NCBI RefSeq assembly: GCF_020740795.1
Contig: NC_067291.1
Coordinates: 20,490,780-20,554,779, forward strand
Direction of reading: 5' to 3'
Length of the DNA stretch: 64,000 nt
From: Apus apus
Lineage: Eukaryota > Chordata > Aves > Apodiformes > Apodidae
Shown here: one piece after another, positions 12,201 through 24,324 of the stretch
How the letters are laid out: each line of letters begins with the position of its first letter
Position numbering within the stretch: the first letter of the stretch is position 1
Program-made: the position numbers and the translations under genes
The notes under the pieces: generated by a model
Databases searched by the model: none
Told to the model about the DNA's origin: nothing
What the model saw: the letters and a program-made list of their open reading frames with translations, nothing else

Positions 12201-15200
12201 TTCAGGAAAGGGCTACAAAGGGAAGCAAAAGCTCCAGTAATGAAGTTACCAGAAGATTGTTGGTTAGTTCATGAAGGTGTTCAGTAAGCAGCCCTGAGTG
12301 CTGCCCCTCTTGACTGCTGTGGTACAATTGCTAGACTTAAATTCTAGTGCTAGAAGTAGAGCTACATTTTCAGCTGGTGTACAAGGTGATCAGCTCATCC
12401 CAGAGCAGTTTGCCTCAACATTGGGGTCCTCACAGTCTCCAGGGTAGGTTAACAAACAGAGGTCACTCACCTGTTAGTGAATCTGCTTTTCTCTGTGACT
12501 TGTTCATTTTTCTGCCTAATGTGAAGTGTGGTGCATTGTCCATCCATCACTTTTTCCCTCAGTTACACAAATAATTCCATTATTAAACTCCCAGGTCAGT
12601 CACAGGTGATGACAGGAGATGAAACTCCTGTGTTGGCCAAGACTGTGAAAGAGAACTTTGCAATTCTTGGAATGTTTTAAGAACTCCTGGAGCCCAAGAC
12701 AAAGCCAGCCAGTGGACTGAGAACTCTGAAGAATCACAGAATAAATATCCACAAGATGCACGAAGTAGGAGGAGCACTCGTGTCCCTTTTATAGATGGGT
12801 ACATGGAGCTGAGGTAAATGAGGTGGGAAACCTGGGTGGTCAGAGCTTCTGACAGTTACCCTTCCTGCCCACCCAAGAGGACTTGGTGCTCCTGAGATGC
12901 AGCCTTCAAGTCTGTGTTGTCTTCTACCACTTTTTATGCCCAGTTACAAAAATCAGTGCAGCTGCTTTTGAGACCTAGAGGAAGAAAAGAAGTTCATGCA
13001 GGAAATTGCAGACCTGACTTATTCCAGAATGTGTGGATACTTGTTATGATTCAGAGACAGAACGAAGGGGGAAGAAGTAAAATTCTGTAGCGTAGAAGTT
13101 TTTATCAAAACCAAATGAATTTTGAATTAGGTGGGCTTTTCAAAAAAAGTTGCAAAGCAGGATCCTTGTGTGCCTGCACCACTGATGCCTTTGAAGTGGA
13201 AATGATGTAGTGGAATAAGTGTAATGAGTTGGTGCTGAAGAGGAGGCTGAGCACACACTGCATGTGGCTGCCTGGCTGGTAGAGTTAGTGGAATTGCTGC
13301 CTTTGGGTTTGGCTCAGAAGCCACTTACAGTTCCACTTCTGCAGAGGGAATAAAGAGCAATCAGCAAGTTTGTACAGAAGCTGCTGGTAGACATCAGCCA
13401 TGAGATCTAGCCTGGCATTTAATTAAAATGTAATTAAATAGATGTTTTTCTGGAAAGAATCAAGAATCCTAATCCTGTTGGGGCCACACTGTGTTGCTTT
13501 CCCTCCTCGGTGGGTATGGAGTTTTTGGGAGACAGAATTAGGAGTTTTACAGGTGATCCCTGCATTCTGTCCTGGAAAGCTGTCATTGGAGGGTGTTTTG
13601 TGCCTGCTGACACAACAGCAGCCTCGGGGGAGAAGCAGAACTGGGATAAGTAACGTTCAGTTTTACTTCAGTGGGTCTGCACAGGGTCTGTGCCTCCTTC
13701 CTATGGGAAGAGGACCCTAAAACATAGGAGCACCCTCATAAATGGAGGCCTCTGCTGGAAGATAAAGCTCATTATTCTGCTCCAGTGAAATACATGACAC
13801 GCATTATTTTCTGGGTAACAGCCAAATCGTTTGCTGTCTCTGCCCCCCCCCCCCGAAATCTTCAGTTTCTGTGAATGTCACACACAACTGTTCAAAACCA
13901 GACTTGAGCAATTGCAATTCAATTAGTTCAATCAGAGCCATTCAATTGACACAGCTGAGTTCTGTGATCTGAACAAAAGACTTTGCTTGAAATGTGCAGG
14001 AATATATCAAGGAGGATGTGATGGTCTGGTTCCCAGCCCTCCAGGGAGATGTAATGCATTTTGGAGTTTACTGGTAGATGCTCCATTTTACTATTTGAGG
14101 TTGGTGTGGTGCCTTCATAAAACTTCAGGTGAAAGCAGTCCCCAGGAAAGCAAGAAGGTGTTTTCTGTGTTCCAGCCTGGTGGGTGCTGGGGGTTCCCAT
14201 GTAACCTTACAAGTACATTCAGTGAACAGCTCAGTCATCCCTTCTGTCTGGAGGCATATGGTCCATTGGCAGCTGAGAAATCATCGGGGGTTGTGATTCA
14301 CCACTCAACTGTTGTGATATTCAAGTAGAACCTGAACTTTTCTCTCTAGCATCAGATCTTATGCTGATTTCCTTACCTTCCTGGATGCTTCCTTTCCATG
14401 TAACGTGTCCCTCTTTTGGTTTTCTGTATGGAATCAAAGACCACAGTTGTCATCTTGCTGCCTTTGCCCCTCACTTTGCATAAGCAGGGAACTCGTGGCC
14501 GTGCCAGCAGGTTTGGTGTTACCAAGTTCAATTTTCTGTCATAATTTCAAATCTCGTTTTGCTCTTGTGCTCTGCTTTTGCTGTCAGTGGGGGGTGTTTT
14601 TCCTTCTCTCGGATCCCCCCCTGCCTCCTTTCTCATCCCCTCACCTTGGTCAGCCACCACTTCTTGGTGCAGCGTGCCAGCCTCCACTGGCTGCTGCTTG
14701 CATTTCCAACCATTATTTTCATGCTAGGAGTGTTGCCTTCAACAATTTCTTAAGGCACAACCTTCCAAACCTGGGTGCTGTGCTGCAGCTGAAACCTGGG
14801 GCAGATGGGTCTTTGATCCCCAGAAAGTGCAGCTCTGCTGTCAACAAAAACCCTGTTGCCTCGTGTTCACCTTGTCATTCCTCTGCAGCCACAGAATTCT
14901 TTACTGTAGTTATTTAGCTCATTCTTTCCAGCCAGTGTTGATGTGATTGAAGGAGCAGCTCCAACAAGTAGCTGCAGGTTTTTTTTCTTCAACGAGAGGG
15001 TCTCAGTCTGGATGGTCAATATGTCAATGAAAAACCATTCCTAGAGGGAAGTGTGATCAGCAGGAGGAAGTTACGTGGACTTGAACTGGAAACAGACCTG
15101 GGAAAGATGCTGAAGCTGTTCAGAAGTGTCTGGTGGGTTTTTTCTGGTGGTTTGGTTGTGTCCTTTTTGTCACAGTGCCTGTTAGATCAGATAGCTTTGC

Positions 15201-17862
15201 TTCTCTGTCCAGAGGGAAGACTCTAGTCCCTTTCCAGCCCTCACTTTTGTGAAGCATCAATATTCTTCATAAGATCTGGTACAAAGATTGTGTTGGCTGT
15301 TCTTCTCTGAGCTTATTTGCTAACAAGAAAAATTAGATGTTTACTGGCTTTTCTGATCTGTTTCATCCTGGGTGTTGCTTTCAATGCCAGGGATCCAGGT
15401 TTCGTTGTTGAATCTTGAACCTCAGGAGGCAACATGAAGAAGCTTGAGTCTGTCTCAAGCTTGGGGCTTGGGAGGGTGAGGCTGCAGACCCAGAGGCTGA
15501 ACATCTCACCATCCATCCCACCCATCCACACAATCCCAGACTGCTGCAATGGGTGAGGAGCAAATGCTGCCAATGCTGGTCTTGGCAAAAGGGGACAGAA
15601 AAGGTCTGGGTAGAAAAATGAGAGGAAGGATTTCTGGTACTGAATCACTGTCCATATTGGGTGCAGCACTCCTAGGCCTTGGAAAATGACTTGTCTTCTT
15701 TTAAATTTGATATAAGCAAAACCTGGAACTAAGGGATGAATATTAAATATTGAGGATACCAAAAGGATTAGTCACCTGCTAAGCATGAAGAAGACCACTT
15801 CAAAAAGACCCAGGCTGGCTAGGCCCTGTGTGTTTGTTTTATATCACACAGATCATGTGTTCCCATTTCTGTTCCAGCAACATTCATTTCTGGGGAAATG
15901 GAGGTGCTTCTCCCTTACAGAAATGCCTATACAAAAATAATGAGTGATTTAATGGCATGAGCTCCAGAGAATACTCCCAGGTCCCCCTCCTGTGTGCTGG
16001 AGCTCAGCGTTCTACAAACAGGATCAGTTCTTTGCTTACCTGGCAGCACCGTGGCTGCTTAGGCAGATGTGCAGAGCACTGAAGGCAACTTTGGATCATT
16101 TCAGCTTTTTTCTTGAGTGCCAGTGGTTGTGGGCTCAGACTTCTCAGGTGAGAGCTGTACGCCAGCAGTCTGGGTGTCTTCTGAGTGCAGCTCAGAGCAC
16201 AGACCTTAATGCTGGGATGTCTGCTTGGAGATGAGTTGGGGAAACACTCAGGGGCCCTGGATGCTACTGCTGCTTATGGGCTGTGTTATTCTTCTTGAAA
16301 ATTCCCAGAGCTTGTGATATGTTGTGTATATTTTAGAGCCCCTTGAGGGGAGGAGTAAAAGACAGAATTCTCCTTTCCTCCATACTTCATGAATAGCTTC
16401 TTTCTTGAAAATACAAACTGATACAACCTTGTTTGTTTTCTTACATCTACTTCTACTGTTTTCAAAGTAATCTTAAAAATGTGCTCTTTCTGTCCTTGTT
16501 CCTTAAATATTTGCTTTCCTATCTCAGCTCCATGAGTGGAAAGCCATAGGAAATGGATGTTTGTGGTTTATTAATGTTTTAAGTAGTTGAGAGTTCTAGA
16601 AATCACTGCAGTGTGGGCAAAACAAGTAGAGTTGCATTTTCAAATCTTGTTTCTGTATATGGAGGTTCTGTGGCCACCTTGGCTTGGTTGTTTGTTTTTT
16701 TTCCAGGCAGTTCCACAAGTCAGTGGATTTGAAAATAAAATATTCAGCTGGCAGTTGTGGGGAAACTTAAAACAGGCCCCAGAAAACCCAGGAATGCCAG
16801 CCAGCATGAGGGAGAGGGAGTGCTTCCAAAGAAAGGGGGGTGTTCATCTGAGGGAAGGAGGAGATTTGCAGGATCAGACCCTGAGCATCCAGCAGGGCTG
16901 TGGGAGAGTGCACAGGGATGTGGAGCTGCTCCCCAGCTGCAGCTGCTCCTCTGCACGTGGAGCTGCTGTGGGTGCAGACGAGCTGGACTGGTTGGACTGG
17001 GCACAGATGCAATGCCACACAAGTTCGTGGAGAGCAATTATGCAAATGGGAAGTCAAGTGATTGGAGTGGTTTGTATTAATTGGTATGCTTGTGAACTTT
17101 TAAAACACTTGATGTACGTGGGCATGTGTGTTTGAAGATCCAGGTTACTAAAGGTAAGTTCTAGTGCCAGGAAAAGTGTCAGGACAAGGACAGTACAGTG
17201 ATACCAACGAGTCACCTTTAGGTTTGTATTCCATGGGGTAAAATGGAGGGATCCTAATGTGTTATTTGCTAGCTAGGGGTGGGTGCTGAGGGTGGCTTTT
17301 TGTTGCTAGAATGAAGACAGTGGTTCACCAGCTTCTGGTTTTCAGGCACCAGCAAAATATACCCCCCTTGATTTCATCTCCAGCTTGTTCAAGCTTTCCA
17401 CCTCCCTTTTGTAAATACAAGGTGTCTTTGCTCAGCACCTCTGAGTGGGAGGGGAACACGGGTGGGACTTTGGGCTGGGGGTAGGAAATGAGTTCAGGCT
17501 GTGGAATCCCCCTGCTTGAGCCTCCTTGCCTGCTCTCCCCAGACAGAGTTCACAAGAACCAAACCTGGAGGGGAGGAAAATGTGCTGCTGATGGGAGATA
17601 AACACTGGGAAGGTGCTCACATGGGGCAGGCAGGTTCCCCTGCCTGCTGGTTATTGCAGTTCAGTGTTCTTCTGCAGGGAGCAGCCTGTAACAGCAGCAG
17701 AGTAGAAGGCAGTTGCTGATGGGATGAAGCTGATCAAAGGGCTGTTCTGGGGTTAACCTGCCACTGGCTTGCATGATGAAACTTCTTTTTTTGTGTGATG
17801 ATCATACATGCATGTCATTTCGTTCATTACTAGCAGTGAAGACATCTTAACCTTTCTTTCAG
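6251..17862. other. Intergenic interval without recognised genes or CR1
   Basis: The first few hundred bases are the GC-rich shoulder of the ANP32A island (to about 6500). The rest is unique, moderately AT-rich DNA with no recognisable protein exon, RNA gene or CR1 on either strand. Short homopolymers occur, for example G10 near 10610-10620 and C12 near 13843-13854. Open frames are all short and without family resemblance. Confidence 0.6.
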
Positions 17863-17966
17863 GGTAGAAGAATGAGCATTAAAAGTGTATCTAAACAACA
17901 GCCTTTCAGACAACAGCCACGACGGGCCCCAGTGGTTTTCAGCTTTCTGTTTATTCTTGCTTCAAG
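17863..17966 (+). other. Isolated exon-like segment of unknown gene
   Basis: A good acceptor (CCTTTCTTTCAG ending at 17862) and a consensus donor (AAG/GTAGGT, GT at 17967-17968) flank 104 nt. Inside, an ATG at 17872 opens a frame that reaches the donor: 31 codons plus two bases, starting MSIKSVSKQQPFRQQPRRAP. A hydrophobic stretch (VVFSFLFILA) follows. I do not recognise the protein and could not connect it to another exon. It may be a lncRNA exon, an upstream NOX5 or ANP32A-divergent exon, or chance. Confidence 0.25.
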
Positions 17967-18475
17967 GTAGGTGTGTGTGACTTGGCTGTCAGGGTGGCTG
18001 TAACTTAGCAGTGAAGTGAAACCATTGCCTAACATACATAGACAGATATTTCAAAAACAACAACAAAACAGGCCTCTCAGTGTGGGGATGGCTGTGACTG
18101 TCTGGTCAGTGTCATCTGTGCTGAAGTGCTTTTAACTTGTTGCCCAACAGGAAAAAAAAAAGTGTTATAGCAGCACTTTGTTAGCATTAACATTTTTCTG
18201 GCCACATCCACTACAGTTTCCAGGGTCTTATGTTTCTGGCTCTGGAATTCTGCATCTCTGGATTTCTAGAAGCAGTTTGTGTATCTTCCATGCATTTAGT
18301 AAACAAATACCCCAAAGCAGACTTGGTCTTTTGCCTGGGGTCTCTGAGCACAGAGCACAGCATAAGCTTTGTTAGCTGTGCTTGGTTTTAAGAAACAGAA
18401 GTAACTAATAAGGTAAAACCCTTCGTGTACACAAATTTGGACCAGGAGAGTTTAATAGACCATGAAATTTGTGTA

Positions 18476-18606
18476 ATCATAGAATGGTTTGGGTTGGAAG
18501 GAACCTTAAAGCCCATCCAGTCCCACCCCTGCCATGGGCAGGGACACCTCCCACTCAGGCAGGTTGCTCCAAGCCCCATCCAGCCTGGCCTAGGAAGGTG
18601 TTTCTG
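18476..18606 (-). mobile_element. CR1 LINE fragment
   Basis: Starts with the complement of the CR1 3' end (TCATAGAATGGTTTGGGTTG). It continues through the 3' region found in several copies here (CACCTCCCA, GCTCCAAGCCCCATCCAGCC), truncated 5'. It is the first CR1 met from the left edge. Confidence 0.9.
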
Positions 18607-20204
18607 ACTGTCTTTAAATTTAACATTGTTTTATATAAATACATTCCTAAGGCTTTTGTATTGAAATTTCATCCCACCAGTGCCCTGTCATTTGCAGACA
18701 CGTTGTTCCTCAGCAGAACTAACTGGCCTGGCTATTTTATAGTGTAACTGTTAGACAATCCAAAAGCAGAATTATGTAGAATCACCTTCTGCAAAGTTGA
18801 CTATTCCACTGCTACTGATCTTTGGCAGATGGCAGGTGCAAAAGATTTGAGAACCACAGGAGTGAGTAGCCAGAGCCCTCAAATAGGAGCAGAAAGAAGC
18901 ACAGAGTGATTGGGCAACCTCTGTGGCACATGGAGAGAGTTCTCTAGATGTGTCTTAGCAGCCTGGTGTCCCCAGAAGGGGTTACCAGTCTGTATCAGGT
19001 GTGTGTGACACCTGAGGAAGCATTAATCAGGTCCTGGGCTCCTCAGCAGGCTGTGAAACACTCTGGGGACAGTCTGCCAAGGAATGTCGATGATCAAGTG
19101 ATTCTTGACTTGCCTTTCATTGGGGAAATGTCTTGTCAGTCACTATCTTGCCAAGCAGGTTTAACGGGGTGGAGATTCTGGGAAAACTGGTGGGACTGGA
19201 AGTAAATAGTACTCTTCTATTATTAAAATTGAGTTAGGCTTCTGAATAAAAAGTGATTATTTGCCTAATTTCCCTTCTGATGTTCTAATATACACATGGG
19301 TCCAAAGCTAATTCTCTGACTATTTAACAGCTTTCAGCTAGTTAGGATTTAGACTTTAAAACTGGGGGGTTTGGGAAAGCTAAAAGCTCATGGCTGGGAA
19401 ATCAGGTAAGCAGAAAACTTCTGAATTATTTTTTGTTGTTGTTCCTTCTGAGATCTTTTATTCTTCATAATTTCTGTTGTTTCCCCTTATCTCATTCCCT
19501 TGTGATCTGTTATTTCTATGGGTATTCCTCCCAAAGCTGCTGCTTCTGCTTGTAGCAGATGAATGGGGAGGAGTGGTGTGTAATGTCATTTTTCCATGAT
19601 GCTGGAAAAACGGGGTGGGAGAGAAATCATCTTTATATTCTCAGAAATATGCCTTGCATATTATTTTTTTTCTCTCTTCTGGAAGACTGTGGATAACCCA
19701 GAGATGGGGGCCTGGCAGCTTTGGAAACCCCTGCTTGAAAGGGCAAGGAGTTGAAGTTTCAGCCAGAGTTACTTCTCCCCAGGTATTTGAGTTAATGAAC
19801 ATAAATAGAAAGCAGATAATTTTAAGCCACCTGTAGTAAAGCAATTTCCTTTGCAGAGCAAATTTTGCTGCCATCTCTCAGATTCTGACTGTGTGCCCCA
19901 TGGGGTGAGAACCTCAGCACCCAATGCAAGATTTTTTTCCTTTTAAACAGAACAAGTTACACTCCTTTTGTTTTTAGGGTCTGTAAAGGAAAGTCCGAAG
20001 CTGGGGGGGAAAAAAAAACACAACAAAACCAAAACAACAAACCCACAACCTTGTCAAATCTTTTAAATTCTTTCCCCAAATGAATCCATTTGGAATGTTT
20101 TCTTGGAGCAGCCTTGAGCTGTGTGTGCCTGTTCTGTGGGCTGCTTGGGTTGTCCAAAGACTTGCAGGTAGTTAGCATCCTCATTCCTGAAGGTCCCATG
20201 CATA

Positions 20205-20513
20205 GCAGAAAAGCTGGGGAGGGACTTTGGACAAGGGCAGGGAGGGAGAGGATGAGGAGAAATGGTTTTAAACTAGAAGAGGGGAGATTGAGATAAGATC
20301 TGAGGAAGAAACTCTTTGCTGTGAGGGCAATGAGACCCTGGCCCAGGTTGCCCAGGGAAGCTGTGGCTGCCCCATCCCTGGCAGTGTTGAAGGGCAGGTT
20401 GGATGGGGCTTGGAGCAGCCTGGGCTGGTGGGAGGTGTCCCTGCCCATGCAGGGGGGTTTGGAACTAGATGATCTTGAAGGTCCCTTCCCACCCAAACAA
20501 TTCTATGATAAAA
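20205..20513 (+). mobile_element. CR1 LINE fragment, 3' end present
   Basis: Contains the consecutive CR1 3' landmarks GGGAGGGACTT, CTCTTTGCTGTGAGGG, GGCAGTGTTGAAGGGCAGG and TGGGAGGTGTCCCTGCC. It ends in TCCCACCCAAACAATTCTATGA. Frames running through it, such as minus 19957-20496, are repeat-derived. Confidence 0.95.
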
Positions 20514-20684
20514 AAACCTCCACTCAGGAGCTCCATGAGTGCCTCCACACTTGGAAGCAAAGCAGGATCTCCAGGAGTGTAGCGTGGTTCCCTTGGTGTG
20601 GGTTGGGCAGGAATTCAGGGCCCTTGGCAGTCCCAGCAGAGGACAAGTAGCAGGGGGAGAAAAGAGAGAATTAATTCTAATGAA

Positions 20685-20830
20685 TCACAGAATCACAGAG
20701 TGGTGGGGTTGGAGGCACCTCTGGAGATCATCAAGTCCAACCCCTTTCCAGATCAGGATCCCCTAGAACAGATCCCACAGGAACATGTCCAGGTGGGTCT
20801 GGAATGTTTCCAGGGCTGGAGACATGAGTC
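20685..20830 (-). mobile_element. CR1 LINE fragment of a second subfamily
   Basis: Begins AATCACAGAATCACAGAGTG and continues CACCTCTGGAGATCATCAAG and GTCCAGGTGGGTCTGGAATG. These are landmarks of the CR1 group also seen at 44706-45185. It lies tail-to-tail with the copy at 20205-20513. Confidence 0.8.
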
Positions 20831-21513
20831 CTCAGCATTTCATGGTTGGGCAGAACATTGTGGAGAGGCTGGCAGAGGTGCAGCAGCTTGGGGTGACTGA
20901 CTGCCTGGGAACCCCCTCTGAACCCATTCCCAAGAGCTGCCCAACACCAGTTGTTTCCCAAGAAATTCCTGTGTTTATCAACACAGAATCCTTCCTCAGG
21001 CCAGCCAGCAAGCAGAGCTGCAAGGAATTTCCAGTGTCTTCTTAGGCTTGAGGTCTGAACGTGTTTTCTGGAATTTGATGCCATCTCTGTGTTCCTGTGA
21101 TCTCAGCTTCCTAATTTAGATCTGAGATCTCTAGGGGGCTCATCTGAACATACTCTTTACTCGTGCTCTAAAAATGTCAGGCATATGCTTGTCAGATTTA
21201 GGGCTGGTTTAAGCACAATTATGCATATATTTAAGCAGAGTAGTTAAGTGATTTCATGAACTGTATCAATAAGTTTATACCAATATAATTACACTGATAC
21301 TAGCAAGTTTTATCAATTAACTGCACTTGTTTCCAAACAAATGTAGTTGGTTGTAGTGGCACAAAATCTGTGCACAGATAAACCCTCCCTTTTTGCTAAT
21401 GACACATGTGAGAAAGATGGGGTGTGTTCTGGAAGATGCATCAGCATATTCTTTCCCTTAAGAGGAAACGGAGGAGTCAGAACAAGACACTTCAGGAAAA
21501 AAAAGGGTGTAGA

Positions 21514-21608
21514 TTTTGTTTTGGTTTTTTTGGGGGTGCTTTTTGGGGGGGTTTGCTTGTTGGGTTTTTGGTTGGTCGGTTCGGGGTTGTTTTGTTTATT
21601 TTTGTTTG
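21514..21608. repeat. G/T-rich low-complexity tract
   Basis: Nearly pure T and G on the plus strand, with G runs of 5, 7, 3 and 4. Similar GTTT-type tracts occur at about 24549-24600 and 30136-30184. No transposon was recognised. Confidence 0.7.
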
Positions 21609-22702
21609 AGGGAATGAGGGGCTGTGGATTCCCAGGAGGACACATGCTTGGCAGCCATTCAGAGGCTGCTCCAAGTGTGCCAGCAGCACCAAGGAGGAGC
21701 AGGGTGCAGGAGGGGCTGGGGGGCTGTCCTGCCCGGGGTGACCAGGGAAGGGCATCTTGGTGGGTGAGCACGGAGGCTTCTTAGGGGGACCTTGCTTCTC
21801 CCTGCAGGCAGAAGTGGTAACCTGCCATCCCTGGAGTGGCATTCCCAGCATTAACCATCCCAGTTAGCCTCTTCCCTCTGTTTTCCAGCTCCTGAAGCCC
21901 TGTGTAGGCACTGCCAGCTCTGCCCTTGGGGGCTCAGCTGCACTGGGGCTGCTGCTGCCCCCTGACACCTGGGTCTAGCCTGATCCATCTCTGAGCCAGG
22001 CTTGTTTCCCAGGAATGAGCCTACATTCCTAAATTAGCTGTATGTAAACCTAATGAAAGGGAGGGCAGAGCCAGAGCTGCCAGCTCCCTCCACAGAAAGA
22101 GACTTTATGTTAGAGGGATGCAGTAAAATGTCCAGTCTTGTCAGGAGTGGATTCCATGGTCATTCCAACTGCTTTGCTGGTTGAGGGACTAAACTGGAAT
22201 GGGAAGAAACATCTGGGTAGAACTTTTCTATCGAAACTTCTGTTTTTAAAATCAATGTGTTGATGTTTCAGTAACTTTTTTTTTTTTTTTGGGAGGAAGT
22301 AAAATCCTCAAAACCAGAAGCCATGTTTTGGTTTCCCTTCCCTACCTCATCTTACATTTGATGTGCTTGACTCCCAGACTTTTGCAATATCAACTTTTAA
22401 TCCTGATTCAGATTTATTATTTCCCCCCCTCCAAAAAAAAAATAAAAAATATATATTTTTATATTAAAAAAGGAGCATTTTCCTGGAAGAGAAATCCCCT
22501 TTTCACACGTGCATTCCCATGGATCTCTGTGGGACTGCTCACATAAACAGCCACAGACTGTTCCTGAAATCACAACCATACATTTTGTAACAGGTTAAGT
22601 GTCCTGTCCAACTGTGGGCAGTAAATTCCAGATATATTGAAATTGTTCATCACTTTTTTTTTTGGGGGGGAAGAAAACCCCAGGCTGCATTTCCCCCAGT
22701 GA

Positions 22703-22767
22703 TTTGGTTGAACTCAATGATCTTAAAGATCTTTTCCAACCCAAATGATTCTGTGATCCTGTGATTT
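22703..22767 (+). mobile_element. CR1 LINE 3' tip
   Basis: Only the terminal part remains: TTGAACTCAATGATCTTAAAG, TTTTCCAACCCAAATGATTC and a TGTGATCCTGTGATT tail. Confidence 0.8.
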
Positions 22768-23924
22768 ACAGTGGCTGGAATTTTTAAAAGGGCCCAAATT
22801 GCCTTTCCCATGTAAAATTATTTAAAATAGTGGTGTTGTGTTGGCCCTGCTGCTGTCCCATGAAGTGTTCACTGCTCTCCTGGATCTGGTGGCTGCAGCA
22901 GGAACCTGGCAGTGCTCATGCTCAGCTCTGACCTTGCTGGGCTGAGCCTCTGCCTCCCACACCTCCTCTCACCTTTCATCCCTAAAGCTCCTCTGGCTTC
23001 CGTGGATTTTTTTTTGGTCCAAAAATCTCTTTGACGGATGAAAATGTCTTTCCTTGAAGCTCCCTGGAGAGGCCCATTCCCCTCTTGGCTGGTCTTCAGT
23101 TTGCTGCACCAGCTCCTCTGCCTCTCAGCCTGCCCACGTTGCACCTCTGCTGTGCCCTCAATCTTCCTCATTTAACAAAGCAAACTTCTTTAATTACTAT
23201 TTCTCTTTGTGAAATGGCTCCTGGCCCCTCAGTCTTTTGATGCCACCAGACTGAAAGGGGAAAAATAAAAAAAAAAAACCACAACAAACCCGTTAAACAA
23301 TTTTCTGACTCCCTCTAGAGGATTTCTTCCCAAGCCCAGAAATAGCTGCTCAGGGGGAGCAGCTGAGCAGCCACTGCGCCTGCACAGCCGGCTTGCACTG
23401 CAGATTCCATCTTCTCCAGTACCCTCAGACTGCTACTTTGTTTGTCTGTTTGTTTGTTTTCCTCCCCTCTTGGTTGCTGCTAACGTCTCCCAGCTTTTAC
23501 CCCACTGCTCTTGAGATACAGCTGCTCCCAGCCCCTTGTTCCATGGGCAGCACAGCCTGGAGCTCCCTGCCCAAGGATGCTCTGCAGGGCAACTCTTCCC
23601 ACCATCTGCTCTCTCCTCTGGACCCAGTTTTCTGAGACTGTCAAGGAGAAGGCTGAATTTTGACATCTTTGGGACACCTTCTCTGCCCTTGCGATGGTGA
23701 AATTCTAATGTCTGTTGGGAACAGCAGCTCCTCTTCGTGGTGGTGTGGTTTTTTTCCCCCCTCCACATCAAGGGGTGCACGTTGCATTTCTGCCCCTTCC
23801 TGTTGCTCTCCAGGGCACTCAGTGTGAAGGTTGTTTCTCTGACATGTGTTTAAATGATAAGGAACTTATTCCTCATACTTCAGATGTATTATCTTATGCA
23901 GCCATCCAGTATGTTTGATGATCC

Positions 23925-24324
23925 ATGGGCTGGAGCAGCTCTGCTCTGGAGCCAGGCTGGGAGAGTTGAGGTGTTCAGCCTGGAGAAGAGAAGGCTCCAG
24001 GGAGACCTGAGAGCACCTTCCAGTGCCTGAAGGGGCTCCAGGAAAGCTGGGGAGGGGCTTGGGACAAGGGCAGGGAGGGAGAGGACAAGGGGGGATGGAT
24101 TAAAACTGGAAGAGGGGAGATTGAGGTGAGACATGAGGAGGGAATTCTTTGGTGTGAGGGTGGTGAGAGCCTGGCCCAGGTTGCCCAGAGAAGCTGTGGC
24201 TGCCCCATCCCTGGCAGTGTTGAAGGGCAGGTTGGATGGGGCTTGGAGCAACCTGGGCTGGTGGGAGGTGTCCCTGCCCATGAATGGTCTTGAAGGTCCC
24301 TCCAACCCAAACCATTCCATGATT
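23925..24324 (+). mobile_element. CR1 LINE fragment, about 400 bp
   Basis: One of the longest CR1 copies here. It starts in the GGAGCAGCTCTGCTCTGGAG region, passes through TTCAGCCTGGAGAAGAGAAG and the TGAAGGGGCTCCAGGAAAGC box, and ends CCAACCCAAACCATTCCATGA. Confidence 0.95.

Noticed and set aside
19957-20496. 179-codon minus-strand frame
   Set aside because: Overlaps the CR1 at 20205-20513 and repeats the sequence of other CR1-derived frames.
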